Assembly: GCF_050632385.1 (NCBI RefSeq)
Contig: NZ_CP192599.1
Coordinates: 4,712,001-4,776,000 of the forward strand
DNA length: 64,000 nucleotides
Direction of reading: 5' to 3'
Source: Humitalea sp050632385
GTDB lineage: Bacteria; Pseudomonadota; Alphaproteobacteria; Acetobacterales; Acetobacteraceae
Shown: in pieces, positions 52,901-61,892 of the stretch
How the letters are laid out: the number at the start of each line of letters is the position of its first letter
Numbering within the stretch: the stretch's first letter is position 1
Position numbers and translations under genes: made by a program
The notes under the pieces: model-generated
Told to the model about the DNA's origin: nothing
Database searches by the model: none
Seen by the model: only the letters and a program-made list of their open reading frames with translations

Positions 52901-53141
52901 TGGGAGGGCGCGCACTGGAAGGGGCTTCGCCCCCTCCAGACCACCCCCACCAGGGGCGGCCGCCCCTGGACCGGCGGAATTGGTAAAATGAAGAGAGGGG
53001 CGTCAAGGGCGCCCCTCTGGTGCAGGGCACTTCACGCCCCTCTCTTCATTTTACCAAACATCGTGGGTTCCAAGGGGCCACGGCCCCTTGGTGGGGGGAG
53101 TTTGAGGGGGGCGAAAAGCCCCTCTCAAGGCGCCCCCCCAT
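52901..53141 (+). repeat. Multi-hairpin interspersed element, copy E
   Basis: This copy lies between ftsH and folP. Central stem arms 52980-53003 and 53034-53057 are perfectly complementary over 24 bp (arm begins TTGGTAAAATGAAG). The loop carries an extra GCCCCTCT that could pair alternatively with the stem. Hairpin 2 has a changed apex (GGCGGCCGCC), and hairpin 5 has an enlarged GAAAAG loop. The termini are less conserved than in copies A and D. Confidence 0.88.
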
Positions 53142-53163
53142 TCTTCAGCGCCCCATCAGGGCG

Positions 53164-55098
53164 TCACACCCCCGGCTGAGGCGCCGGGTTCAGGCCGGGG
53201 CCGCCGGTGTTGGGGCGGGGGTTGGCGCGGCCGCTGGAGGGGACGCTGCCGCGGCCTTGGTTGATAGGTTCGTCGGGGCGGACGCGGATCACGGGTTCGC
53301 CGCGCATGACGGTGCGGATTTCGTCGCCCGACAGGGTTTCGTGCTCCAGCAGGCCTTTTGCGATGGCGTGAAGCTCATCGACGTTGGCTTCCAGGGTTGC
53401 TTTCGCATGGGCGTAGGCGTGGTCGATGATTCGGCGGATTTCCTTGTCGATCGCCTGGGCGGTCGCTTCCGACAGGTTCTTCGACTGGGTGACGGAGTGG
53501 CCGAGGAAGACTTCCTGGCTATCGGCGCCATAGGCGATCATGCCGAGCGCGTCGGACATGCCCCATTCGGCGACCATCATGCGGGCCTGGTTGGTGGCCA
53601 TCTTGATGTCGCCGGAGGCGCCGTTGCTGACCTTGTCGGAGCCGAAGATGATTTCTTCCGCGGCACGGCCGCCCATCGCCATGGCCAGTTCGGCCAGCAG
53701 CTTGGACTTGTGCTTGGAGTAGCGGTCACCTTCCGGCAGCGACATCACGAGGCCCAGGGCGCGGCCGCGCGGGATGATGGTCGCCTTGTGGACCGGATCG
53801 CATTCCGGCTCCTTCATCGCCATCAGGGCGTGGCCGGCCTCGTGATAGGCGGTCATGGTCTTTTCGGCTTCGGACATGACGAGCGAGCGGCGCTCGGTCC
53901 CCATCATCACCTTGTCCTTGGCGTATTCGAATTCGGCCATGCCGACGGTGCGGCGGCCGCTGCGGGCGGCGAGCAACGCGGCCTCGTTCACCAGGTTGGC
54001 GAGGTCGGCGCCCGAGAAGCCGGGGGTGCCGCGCGCGATGGTCTTGGGATCGACGTCCGACGCCAGGGGCACCTTGCGCATGTGGACGCGCAGGATCTTC
54101 TCGCGGCCGTTCACGTCGGGGTTGGGGACGACGACCTGGCGGTCGAAGCGGCCGGGGCGCAGCAGGGCGGGGTCCAGCACGTCCGGGCGGTTGGTCGCGG
54201 CGATCAGGATGACGCCTTCGTTGGATTCGAAGCCGTCCATCTCGACCAGCATCTGGTTGAGGGTCTGTTCGCGTTCGTCGTTGCCGCCGCCGAGGCCGGC
54301 GCCGCGATGACGGCCGACCGCGTCGATTTCGTCGATGAAGATGATACAGGGCGCGTTCTTCTTGCCCTGTTCGAACATGTCGCGGACGCGGCTGGCGCCG
54401 ACGCCGACGAACATCTCGACAAAGTCGGAACCGGAGATGGTGAAGAAGGGGACGTTGGCTTCACCCGCGATGGCGCGGGCCAGCAGGGTCTTGCCGGTGC
54501 CGGGGGGGCCGACGAGCAGCACGCCCTTGGGGATCTTGCCGCCAAGGCGCTGGAACTTCTGGGGGTCCTTGAGGAATTCGACGATTTCTTCGAGTTCGGA
54601 CTTGGCTTCGTCGATGCCGGCCACGTCTTCGAAGGTGATGCGGCCTTCCTTCTGCGTCAGCAGCTTGGCCTTGGACTTGCCAAAGCCCATGGCGCGGCCG
54701 CCGCCGCCCTGCATCTGGCGCATGAAGAAGATCCAGACGCCGATCAGCAGCAGCATCGGGAACCAGGACAGCAGGTAGTGGATCAGCGGGTTGCCATCGG
54801 CATCGGCCGGGCGGGCGACGACGCGGATGTTCTTCTCGGTCAGGCGGGAGACGAGGCTGGGGTCTTCAGGGGTATAGGTGCTGAAGGTGCGGCCGTCGTT
54901 CAGCTGGCCGGTCAGGGTATTGCCCTGGATGGTCACGTCGCGGACGTGGCCGGCGTTCACCTCATTCAGGAAATCGCTGTAGGCGACCTGCTGGCCAGCG
55001 CGGGTGGCCGTGGTCGAAGGCTGGAAGAGGTTGAACAGTGCCACCAGCAACAGGGCCACGATGACCCACAATGCAAGGTTTCGGCCGAAATTGTTCAC
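53164..55098 (-). CDS. ftsH: ATP-dependent zinc metalloprotease FtsH
   Basis: A 644-residue membrane-anchored AAA protease. Two N-terminal helices flank a periplasmic region. Walker A is GPPGTGKTLLARAIAGEA near residue 193, Walker B is CIIFIDEIDAVGRHRGAG, the SRH contains ATNRPDVLDPALLRPGRFDR, and the zinc site is HEAGHALMA near residue 418. It degrades misassembled membrane proteins and regulators. The C-terminal Pro/Gly/Asn-rich tail is typical. It follows tilS by 109 nt. Confidence 0.97.
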   Translation of the reverse strand: MNNFGRNLALWVIVALLLVALFNLFQPSTTATRAGQQVAYSDFLNEVNAGHVRDVTIQGNTLTGQLNDGRTFSTYTPEDPSLVSRLTEKNIRVVARPADADGNPLIHYLLSWFPMLLLIGVWIFFMRQMQGGGGRAMGFGKSKAKLLTQKEGRITFEDVAGIDEAKSELEEIVEFLKDPQKFQRLGGKIPKGVLLVGPPGTGKTLLARAIAGEANVPFFTISGSDFVEMFVGVGASRVRDMFEQGKKNAPCIIFIDEIDAVGRHRGAGLGGGNDEREQTLNQMLVEMDGFESNEGVILIAATNRPDVLDPALLRPGRFDRQVVVPNPDVNGREKILRVHMRKVPLASDVDPKTIARGTPGFSGADLANLVNEAALLAARSGRRTVGMAEFEYAKDKVMMGTERRSLVMSEAEKTMTAYHEAGHALMAMKEPECDPVHKATIIPRGRALGLVMSLPEGDRYSKHKSKLLAELAMAMGGRAAEEIIFGSDKVSNGASGDIKMATNQARMMVAEWGMSDALGMIAYGADSQEVFLGHSVTQSKNLSEATAQAIDKEIRRIIDHAYAHAKATLEANVDELHAIAKGLLEHETLSGDEIRTVMRGEPVIRVRPDEPINQGRGSVPSSGRANPRPNTGGPGLNPAPQPGV

Positions 55099-55207
55099 CG
55101 CGCGTTTCCCGTGATCCGGCCGGCGGGAGAGCCGACGGGTGCAACATAGGGTGTCTTGCCCCCTGCATGAACCCTTTCATCGTGCAACAGCGGGTTACAG
55201 GCGGCAC

Positions 55208-56296
55208 TTATTGCGCCGGACCGCCGGCGGGGCGGAACAAAAGGGGCGCGGGGGACAGCCCCGGCAGACCGGCACGGACGATCGCGGGCAGGTCGGGCGG
55301 CCAGCCGCCCCCCCCTGGCGCATGGCCGGAACACTGCCAGCGGCCGTCCCAGGTGGTGCCGCGCCATTCCGGGACCACGGCGGCCGGTTCGCGGGCCAAG
55401 ATACCGGATGGGGTGAGCACGGCGCCGGCCAGGGTGCCGTGGCCGCGGGCCAGCAGGCCGGCGACGCCCATCGCCGGGGGTGGGTGGATGGCGCCGGCGA
55501 TGGTGCGCAGCGCGGCCGAGAGCGCCGCGCGGGCGGTCGCGTCCTGGCCGAGGGCCGCCCGGTCCAGCCGCGCCCAGCCTTCGGGGCGGAAGGCGACCGA
55601 CTGGGCGAGGCGGGTGGCGACGGCGGCGGCGGTGGCGGCGCGGCGATGGGCGTAGCCCGCGGCGATGAAGGACAGGGCTGCCGCCATCGGCCCGTCCGGG
55701 TCCATCGCCTGGCGCAGCCGGGCGCGGGCGAAGCGGGGGTCGGTGTTGGAGGCATCGCGGATGGGGGCCAGGCCTGCGGCGGCACAGACAGCCTCCAGCC
55801 GCGCCGGGGCGATGGACAGCAGGGGGCGGAGGATCAGGGCCTCGGGCGTCGCGCGGACCGGGGCCATGCCGGCCAGCCCGTCCGGGCCGCTGCCGCGCAG
55901 GGCGCGGAAGGCGACGGTCTCGGCCTGGTCGCCGCGATGGTGGCCGAGGAGCAGCCAGGGGGCGCCGGCCGCGTCGCAGGCGGCCAGCAGGGCCGAGAGG
56001 CGCGCGGCGCGGGCGCGTTCATGCAGGCGGGGGCCGGGGGGTAGGCCGAGGGGCAGGATCTTGGCCGGGATGTTTTGGCCGCGCAGGAGGGCGGCGACGC
56101 TGGCGGCCTCGGCATCGCTGCCGGGGCGGAGGCCGTGGTCCACGACCAGGGCCAGAAGCCGCCCGCCCCGGGCCAAGACCCAGTCGCGGGTGAGCAGGGC
56201 GAGGGCCAGGCTATGCGGGCCGCCGGAGACGCCGACGGCCAGGTGCGGCGCCGCCCCGAATGGCCCGAGCGGCGCCATCAGGGCGGCAAAATTCAT
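55208..56296 (-). CDS. tilS: tRNA(Ile)-lysidine synthase
   Basis: A 362-residue PP-loop ATPase that converts the wobble C of tRNA-Ile(CAU) to lysidine, normally essential. The N-terminal loop reads VGVSGGPHSLALALL, with His where the PP-loop consensus SGGxDS has Asp. Other signatures are intact: LGHHRGDQAETVAFRALRGS and RPLLSIAPARL, then DASNTDPRFARARLR. The ATG overlaps the stop of the upstream M20 peptidase (ATGA), which is not its usual neighbour. The C-terminal domain is short and Pro/Gly-rich. Confidence 0.9.
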   Translation of the reverse strand: MNFAALMAPLGPFGAAPHLAVGVSGGPHSLALALLTRDWVLARGGRLLALVVDHGLRPGSDAEAASVAALLRGQNIPAKILPLGLPPGPRLHERARAARLSALLAACDAAGAPWLLLGHHRGDQAETVAFRALRGSGPDGLAGMAPVRATPEALILRPLLSIAPARLEAVCAAAGLAPIRDASNTDPRFARARLRQAMDPDGPMAAALSFIAAGYAHRRAATAAAVATRLAQSVAFRPEGWARLDRAALGQDATARAALSAALRTIAGAIHPPPAMGVAGLLARGHGTLAGAVLTPSGILAREPAAVVPEWRGTTWDGRWQCSGHAPGGGGWPPDLPAIVRAGLPGLSPAPLLFRPAGGPAQ

Positions 56297-57537
56297 TGCA
56301 GGATGTCGAAAGCCGCCAGGGCGTGGACGCGCATCACGGCGGCGAGTTCATCGACCAGCACGTATTCATCGGCGCCGCCCATGTTGAAGGGGGTGGGGCC
56401 GTAGACCACGGTCGGCAGGTCCTCCATGCGGAACCAGCGGGCGTCGCTGCCGCCGACGCGCATGTTGACGGCGACGGTGGCCGACAGGATTTCCTCGGCC
56501 ACGCGGTGGAGGGTTTGGACGACCGGGTTCGCGGGGTCGGTGTGGTTGGGTTCGAACTGGCGCAGGGCGCGCCAGGTGATGCCGGGCAGCGGGTCCAGCG
56601 CGGCATGCAGGGCGGCGCCCAGGGTCGCGCCCGACACGCCGACCGGCAGGCGGATATCGGCGGTGGCGCGGGCGCTGGCGGGGACCAGGTTGGGGGCGGT
56701 GCCGCCCGACACCTGGCCGATGTTGACGGTGACGCTGCCCAGGACCTGGGATTCCCCCTCCCCCGACAGCGGCTCGCTGATGGGGCGGGATGCGGCGATG
56801 GCGGCGGTGACGCCCGGGGGAGCAGAGACAGGCAGGGCGCGTAGGCTGCGCAGGACGTCGAGCGCCACGGACAGGCGGTCGATGGCATTGTCGCCGAGAT
56901 GCACATGGGCGCCGTGGGCGGCGCGGCCGGTGGCTTCGACCTCCAGCCACCAAAAGCCCTTTTCACCAAAACGCAGGACGCGGGGGCTGCCGGCGTCGCC
57001 GATGATGGTGGCGTCGCCCCGGGCCTCGGGGATGTTTTTGAGCAGCCAGGCGGTGCCGAGGGGACCCATGCTTTCCTCGTCGCCGGCCAGGGTCAGCACC
57101 GCCTGCCCGGCCCAGTCGGCGCGGTGTTCGGCAAGCAGGGCGAGGGCGACGATGGAGGCGGCGATGCCGCCCTTCATATCGGCGGCGCCGCGGCCGTAGA
57201 GTTTCCCGCCGCGCAAAAGGCCGCCGAGGGGCGGGACGGTCCAGGGCAGCGCCTCGTTGACCGGATAGGTGTCGAGGTGGCCGTTGAAGACGACGCGCTT
57301 GCCGGGGCGGGCGCCGTGCACGATGGCGACCAGGTTGGTCACGTCGGGGCCGGTCGGATGCAGGGTCAGCGTCGCGGAAGGGATCAGTTCGGAGACGATG
57401 GAGGCCGCTGCCTCGGCCGCCGCGCGCACATCGCCGGGGGGGTTGGGCGAGGCGACGGCGATGAGTTTCTGGGCGACGGCGACCACTTGGTCGGTGCGGG
57501 ACAGCGCGGCGGCGATGAAGTTTTGGCGCGCGGTCAT
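56293..57537 (-). CDS. M20 family metallopeptidase/deacylase (ArgE/DapE-like)
   Basis: A 414-residue zinc hydrolase. Metal-binding segments are VVFNGHLDTYPV near residue 80 (His and the paired Asp), GRGAADMKGGIAASI, the catalytic LAGDEESMG (Glu-Glu), and GGSDARWFR with a distal ligand. It removes acyl or aminoacyl groups from small amides. It is coupled to the CoA transferase upstream and to tilS downstream by ATGA overlaps. Substrate unknown. An N-acyl amino acid or a carbamoylated intermediate would fit the operon. Confidence 0.85.
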   Translation of the reverse strand: MTARQNFIAAALSRTDQVVAVAQKLIAVASPNPPGDVRAAAEAAASIVSELIPSATLTLHPTGPDVTNLVAIVHGARPGKRVVFNGHLDTYPVNEALPWTVPPLGGLLRGGKLYGRGAADMKGGIAASIVALALLAEHRADWAGQAVLTLAGDEESMGPLGTAWLLKNIPEARGDATIIGDAGSPRVLRFGEKGFWWLEVEATGRAAHGAHVHLGDNAIDRLSVALDVLRSLRALPVSAPPGVTAAIAASRPISEPLSGEGESQVLGSVTVNIGQVSGGTAPNLVPASARATADIRLPVGVSGATLGAALHAALDPLPGITWRALRQFEPNHTDPANPVVQTLHRVAEEILSATVAVNMRVGGSDARWFRMEDLPTVVYGPTPFNMGGADEYVLVDELAAVMRVHALAAFDILQ

Positions 57538-58661
57538 CCCAGGATGTCCAAGCTGTGTTGGCCAAGGGTGGGGGCGCCATGGCCCATGGGCGGGCGCTGT
57601 CCGTCGAAGGAGACGGGCATGGCGACCAGGGTCGCGGCACCGTCGCTGGTTCGCGCGAGCATGCCGAGGGCGGCGGTCTGCGGATCGGCCGCCAGTTCCT
57701 GGATGGTGTTGATGGGGGCGCAGGGCACGCCGGCGGATTCGAACGCTTCCAGCCAGGTCTTGCGGTCGCGGGCGGCGAGCAGGGTGCGGATGGCGGGCAG
57801 CAGATCGTCCTTGTGCAGCAAACGTGCGCGATTGGTGGCGAAGCGGTCGTCGGCGGGCCATTCGGGGCGGCCGACCACGGCGCAGAATTTCTGGAACAGC
57901 CGGTCGTTGCCGCAGCAGATCAGGAAGGGCGCATCGGACGCGTCGAAGGCTTCGTAGGGCACGAAGTTCGGATGCCCGCTGGCGTGGCGCTCCGGCGGCT
58001 TCTGCTGGTTGACCCAGGCCGAGAGTTTCTGGCCCGCCCAAAGGGTCGCGGTTTCATACAGGCTGGTGTTCACGATGCAGCCGCGCCCGGTTTTTGCGCG
58101 CTCGGTCAGGGCCGAGAGGGCGCCGATCACCGTCCACATGCCGGTGCCCTGGTCCACCACGCTGGCGCCCATGCGCACGGGCGGGCCATCGGGCGCGCCG
58201 GTGATGGCGGAGAGGCCACAATAGGCTTGCAGCAGGGGTTCGTAGCCCGGCCGCCCGGCCATCGGCCCGGTGTGGCCGAAGGCGCCCATCTCACAATAGA
58301 TCAGGCGCGGATGCAGCGCGGTCACGGCGGCGCCGCCGATGCCGAGGGTTTCGGCGGCACCCGGGCGCATGTTGTGCAGCAGGATATCGGTGCTGGCCAA
58401 AATGCCGTGCAGGGCGGCGACGCCCTCCGGTGTCTTCAGGTCCAGCACGACGCTGCGCTTGCCGCGGTTGAATTCCCAAAAGTTCAGGGCGTCGCCGTTG
58501 CGGAAGGCGGGGCCCATGCGGCGCGCGTCATCGCCGCCATCGGGTTTTTCCACCTTGATCACATCGGCGCCGAGGTCGGCGAAAATCGCGGCAGCAAAAG
58601 GGCCGGAGAGGACCTGGCCGATTTCGACCACGCGCAGCCCGGCCAGCGGTGTGTTGCTCAT
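57534..58661 (-). CDS. CaiB/BaiF (class III) CoA transferase
   Basis: A 375-residue class III CoA transferase: LAGLRVVEIGQVLSGPFAA at the start, DLGADVIKVEKPDGGDDARR with the catalytic Asp region, and NFWEFNRGKRSVVLDLKTPEG. It moves CoA between carboxylic acids. Together with the HMG-CoA lyase-like gene upstream this suggests activation of a branched dicarboxylate and its cleavage. Both ends overlap neighbours by 4 nt. Confidence 0.9.
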   Translation of the reverse strand: MSNTPLAGLRVVEIGQVLSGPFAAAIFADLGADVIKVEKPDGGDDARRMGPAFRNGDALNFWEFNRGKRSVVLDLKTPEGVAALHGILASTDILLHNMRPGAAETLGIGGAAVTALHPRLIYCEMGAFGHTGPMAGRPGYEPLLQAYCGLSAITGAPDGPPVRMGASVVDQGTGMWTVIGALSALTERAKTGRGCIVNTSLYETATLWAGQKLSAWVNQQKPPERHASGHPNFVPYEAFDASDAPFLICCGNDRLFQKFCAVVGRPEWPADDRFATNRARLLHKDDLLPAIRTLLAARDRKTWLEAFESAGVPCAPINTIQELAADPQTAALGMLARTSDGAATLVAMPVSFDGQRPPMGHGAPTLGQHSLDILG

Positions 58662-59617
58662 TCCACGGGAATGCCGGCGGCGGCGACGACGGATTTCCAG
58701 CGTTCGATATCCTCGGCGACGAAGCGGCCGAAGTCGGCGGTGCCGAGGGCGCGCTGCGTATTGCCGTCGGCCAGGTAGCGCGCGGTGGTGGCGGGTTCGA
58801 CCATGATCTCCAGCAATTGGGCGGCGAGGCGGTTGACGATCTCGGTGGGCGTGTTGGCGGGGGCAAAGACGCCGTTCCAGGTCAGGATTTCATAATCGGG
58901 CAATCCCGCCGATTCCGCCACGGTCGGCACATCCGGCGCCATGGCGAGACGTTCGCGCGAGGTGACGGCCAACGCGCGCACGCGGCCTTCGCGCACCTGC
59001 GGCATGGCGGTCGTGGTGTCCAGGAACATCGCCTGCACATTGCCGGCGATGACATCGGTGATGCCCTGCGGATTGGCGCGATAGGCGACCATGTTGAAGG
59101 GCACGCCCGCCATGTGGCGGAACATCTCGGCAGCGACGCGGGAGGAAGCGCTGCCCCATGCCACATCCAGCCCGCCGGGCTTGGCGGCGGCGGCACCGGC
59201 CAGGTCGCGCATGCTGCGGATCGGCAGGTCGTTGTTCACCACGACGAAGAGCACCCCGGTGCCGAGCAGCGCGACCGGCATGAAGTCGTTGATCGGATCG
59301 TAAGGCAGGCGGCGGAACAGCGCCGGATTGCTGGCATGCGTCGTATTGGCGGTGAAGAGGAAGGTATAGCCATCTGGCCGCGCCCGCGCGACGGCCTCCG
59401 ACGCCAGGAACCCATTGGCGCCGCCACGGTTCTCCACGACGACGGGTTGGCCCAGGCGGCGCGAGAGCGGTTCGGCGAAAAGCCGCGCACGCAGGTCGGT
59501 GGCGCTGCCGGCAGCGAAGGGCACGATGAAGCGGATCGGGCGGGCGGGCCAGACCTCCTGCGCGCTGGCCGGGAGTGCGAGGAAGGGCAGCGCGAGGGCG
59601 GCGCGGCGGGGGATCAT
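58658..59617 (-). CDS. Bug/TctC family tripartite tricarboxylate transporter receptor
   Basis: A 319-residue periplasmic binding protein: signal RRAALALPFLALPASAQ, then PIRFIVPFAAGSATDLRAR, GQPVVVENRGGANGF and ARARPDGYTFLF. It sits between HMG-CoA lyase-like and CoA transferase genes with ATGA overlaps on both sides, so its ligand is probably the acid degraded by this operon. It is the third complete Bug receptor in the window. All lack adjacent TctAB. Confidence 0.9.
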   Translation of the reverse strand: MIPRRAALALPFLALPASAQEVWPARPIRFIVPFAAGSATDLRARLFAEPLSRRLGQPVVVENRGGANGFLASEAVARARPDGYTFLFTANTTHASNPALFRRLPYDPINDFMPVALLGTGVLFVVVNNDLPIRSMRDLAGAAAAKPGGLDVAWGSASSRVAAEMFRHMAGVPFNMVAYRANPQGITDVIAGNVQAMFLDTTTAMPQVREGRVRALAVTSRERLAMAPDVPTVAESAGLPDYEILTWNGVFAPANTPTEIVNRLAAQLLEIMVEPATTARYLADGNTQRALGTADFGRFVAEDIERWKSVVAAAGIPVE

Positions 59618-60585
59618 TCCGCGGCCTCGGCGCGGCGATAGGCGTTCAGCGATCCGGCCTTCATCAGCCGTCCGTTCAAGGGCCGCCCGATGATGCGTTC
59701 GGCCAGGCGCGCGCAGCCGATCAGCGCATCGAGATCGACGCCGGTCTCGATGCCCAATTCCTCGCACAGGAACACCAGGTCCTCGGTGCAGACATTGCCC
59801 GCGGCACGGGAATCGCCGTGGCCCGCGAAGGGGCAGCCGCCGAGGCCGGCGACCGAGCTGTCGAAGAGCGCCACGCCCATGTCCAGCGCCGCCGCGACAT
59901 TGGCGAGGCCCAAGCCGCGCGTGTCGTGCAGATGCAGGCCGAGCGCGGTCTCCGCCGGCAATTCGGCGCGCACCAGACCGACCAGGCGGCGGATCTGGTC
60001 GGGATTGGCCCAGCCCATGGTGTCGGCGAGGTAGAGTTTCGGCAGGATTTTTCCGCGGGAGGTGCAGAGCTCCACGGCGGCGCGCGCCATGCGCACGACC
60101 TTCTGGGGGGCGATGGGGCCTTCCTTGTTGCAACCGAAGGCGGCCATGACCATCGCCGCTTCGACGGCGATGCCGGCCTTGTCGTACAAATCCATCCAGG
60201 CGGCTTGCTTGTCCAGCATCTCCTCCGCGCCGCAGCCATTGTTCTGGCGGGCGAAAGCATCCGATGCATAGAGGCTGATGCGGCCGGTCAGGTCGACATT
60301 GGGGCAGGCCTGGGCGCGGAAGAACCCGGCCTCGTTCAGCCAGAGCCCGGTGTAGTGCACGCCGGGTTTCTTGCGCAGGGCAGCGAAGAATTGCTCGCTG
60401 TCGGCCATTTGCGGGACGCGCTTGGGGCTGACGAAACTGGCGACCTGGATGTGCTTCAACCCGGTTTCGGCCAGGGCCTCGACCAGGCGCACGCGGTCTT
60501 CCAGCGGGAAGATCTGCGGTTCGATCTGGAAGCCTTCGCGGGGGCCTTCCTCACGGATGTCGATTTTCTTCGGCCTGTCGGACAT
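59614..60585 (-). CDS. Hydroxymethylglutaryl-CoA lyase family protein
   Basis: A 323-residue TIM-barrel lyase of the HMGL-like group. EEGPREGFQIEPQIFP has the Arg-Glu catalytic pair, HIQVASFVSPKRVPQMAD follows, GLHLHDTRGLGLANV carries metal-binding His residues, and GGCPFAGHGDSRAAGNVCTEDL the active-site Cys. It cleaves HMG-CoA or a citramalyl-type CoA ester to acetyl-CoA and an oxoacid. First gene of the chain running to tilS. The ATG at 60585 has GGAGAGG upstream. Confidence 0.88.
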   Translation of the reverse strand: MSDRPKKIDIREEGPREGFQIEPQIFPLEDRVRLVEALAETGLKHIQVASFVSPKRVPQMADSEQFFAALRKKPGVHYTGLWLNEAGFFRAQACPNVDLTGRISLYASDAFARQNNGCGAEEMLDKQAAWMDLYDKAGIAVEAAMVMAAFGCNKEGPIAPQKVVRMARAAVELCTSRGKILPKLYLADTMGWANPDQIRRLVGLVRAELPAETALGLHLHDTRGLGLANVAAALDMGVALFDSSVAGLGGCPFAGHGDSRAAGNVCTEDLVFLCEELGIETGVDLDALIGCARLAERIIGRPLNGRLMKAGSLNAYRRAEAAE

Positions 60586-60644
60586 GGCTTCCCTCTCCTT
60601 GCGATCAGGGTCGGAGCAGCGGTTGTGGATGTCAACCATTCGCG

Positions 60645-60680
60645 GCCGGATGCGTGGCCAGATGCGTGGCCAGATGCGTG
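60645..60680. repeat. 12-bp tandem repeat, three units
   Basis: Three head-to-tail units of GCC(G/A)GATGCGTG at 60645-60656, 60657-60668 and 60669-60680 in the divergent region between the HMG-CoA lyase-like gene and argE. A fourth degenerate start (GATGGACGCG) follows. Length may vary between strains. Confidence 0.8.
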
Positions 60681-60731
60681 GATGGACGCGCCCGCGCCGC
60701 ACCGGCAACATGATGTGCCGAGGGCACAAGC

Positions 60732-61892
60732 ATGGACGATACCACGGCGGCCGCCGCGCTTCTGGCGCGGCTGGTCGCCTTCGATACCACCAGCCGTAAC
60801 AGCAACGCCGCCCTGATGGGGTTCGTGGCGGAGGGGTTGCGCGCGCAGGGTGTCGCGGTGCGCGAACAGGTCGATGCCGCGACGGGCAAGGTCAATCTGC
60901 ACGCGATCATCGGACCGCGCGTGGCGGATGGCATCGCGCTGTCGGGGCATGTCGATTGCGTGCCGGTGGATGGCCAGGCCTGGCTGGCCGATCCCTTCGT
61001 GCTGCGCCGGGAGAACGGCCGGCTGATCGGTCGGGGTGCTGTGGATATGAAGGGGTTTTGCGCCTGCGTGCTGGCCTCGGTGCCGATGTTCCTGGCAGCG
61101 GGGTTGCGACGGCCGGTGCATATCCTGCTGACCTTCGATGAGGAAACCACGCTGGCCGGGGTGAAGCTGCTGGCGCCGAGTCTGGGGCAGGATTCGCCGC
61201 CGCCGGGGGCGGTGATCGTGGGCGAGCCGACGATGCTGGCGCCGATGCCGGGGCATAAGGGGATGGCGTCGTGGAACGCCTCGGTCACCGGCGTCACCGG
61301 CCATTCGTCGCGCACCGACACCACCGCCAATGCGCTGCATGCGGCGGCGGAGGCGGTGGCCTGGCTGGCGCGCGAACAACGTCGCCTGGTGGCCGAGGGC
61401 GCGCGCGACGCGCGCTACACCCCGCCCTATAGCACCGCGCATTGCGGCACCTTCGCCGCCGGCACGATCATGAACATCGTGCCCGACCGCGCGGGGTTCG
61501 CGTTCGAGTTCCGCACCCTGCCGGGCGATGCGCCTGGGCCGATGCTGGCGCGGCTGCAGGCCTTCCTGGAGGCCGAGGTCCTGCCCGGACTGCGGGCGGT
61601 GGATCCCGCGATCGAATTCACCTTCGCCGAACGCTGCGTCTGCCATCCGCTGGACCTGCCGGACGGGCATCCGCTGACGGGCTTGCTGGAGGGGCTGACC
61701 GGCCAGGCCGCGGCCGCGCGGGCGAGTTACGGCACGGAGGCCGGAACCTTCCAGCGGGCCGGCATCCCGGCCATCGTCTGCGGCCCCGGCAGCATCGCCC
61801 AGGCGCATCTGCCGGAGGAATGGATCGCCGAATCCCAGGTCGCGGATTGCATGGGGCTGATGCGCCGTGTCGCGGGGCACCTGGCCGCGTGA
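60732..61892 (+). CDS. argE: Acetylornithine deacetylase (ArgE-type M20 peptidase)
   Basis: A 386-residue M20 zinc amidohydrolase. LSGHVDCVPVDGQAW (His, Asp), GRGAVDMKGFCACVLAS, TFDEETTLAGVKLL (Glu-Glu), and TEAGTFQRAGIPAIVCGPG with the last ligand. GHSSRTDTTANALHAA matches ArgE. It removes acetyl from N-acetylornithine or a related amide. argJ is elsewhere in the window, so a catabolic deacylase is equally possible, particularly as it overlaps an AstE-like gene (GTGA). Confidence 0.85.
   Translation: MDDTTAAAALLARLVAFDTTSRNSNAALMGFVAEGLRAQGVAVREQVDAATGKVNLHAIIGPRVADGIALSGHVDCVPVDGQAWLADPFVLRRENGRLIGRGAVDMKGFCACVLASVPMFLAAGLRRPVHILLTFDEETTLAGVKLLAPSLGQDSPPPGAVIVGEPTMLAPMPGHKGMASWNASVTGVTGHSSRTDTTANALHAAAEAVAWLAREQRRLVAEGARDARYTPPYSTAHCGTFAAGTIMNIVPDRAGFAFEFRTLPGDAPGPMLARLQAFLEAEVLPGLRAVDPAIEFTFAERCVCHPLDLPDGHPLTGLLEGLTGQAAAARASYGTEAGTFQRAGIPAIVCGPGSIAQAHLPEEWIAESQVADCMGLMRRVAGHLAA

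Noticed and set aside
48991..53163. Repeats as integron attC sites or a CRISPR array
   Set aside because: Copies are kilobases apart, separated by core genes, with no integrase, no cas genes, no regular spacers and no attC core sites.
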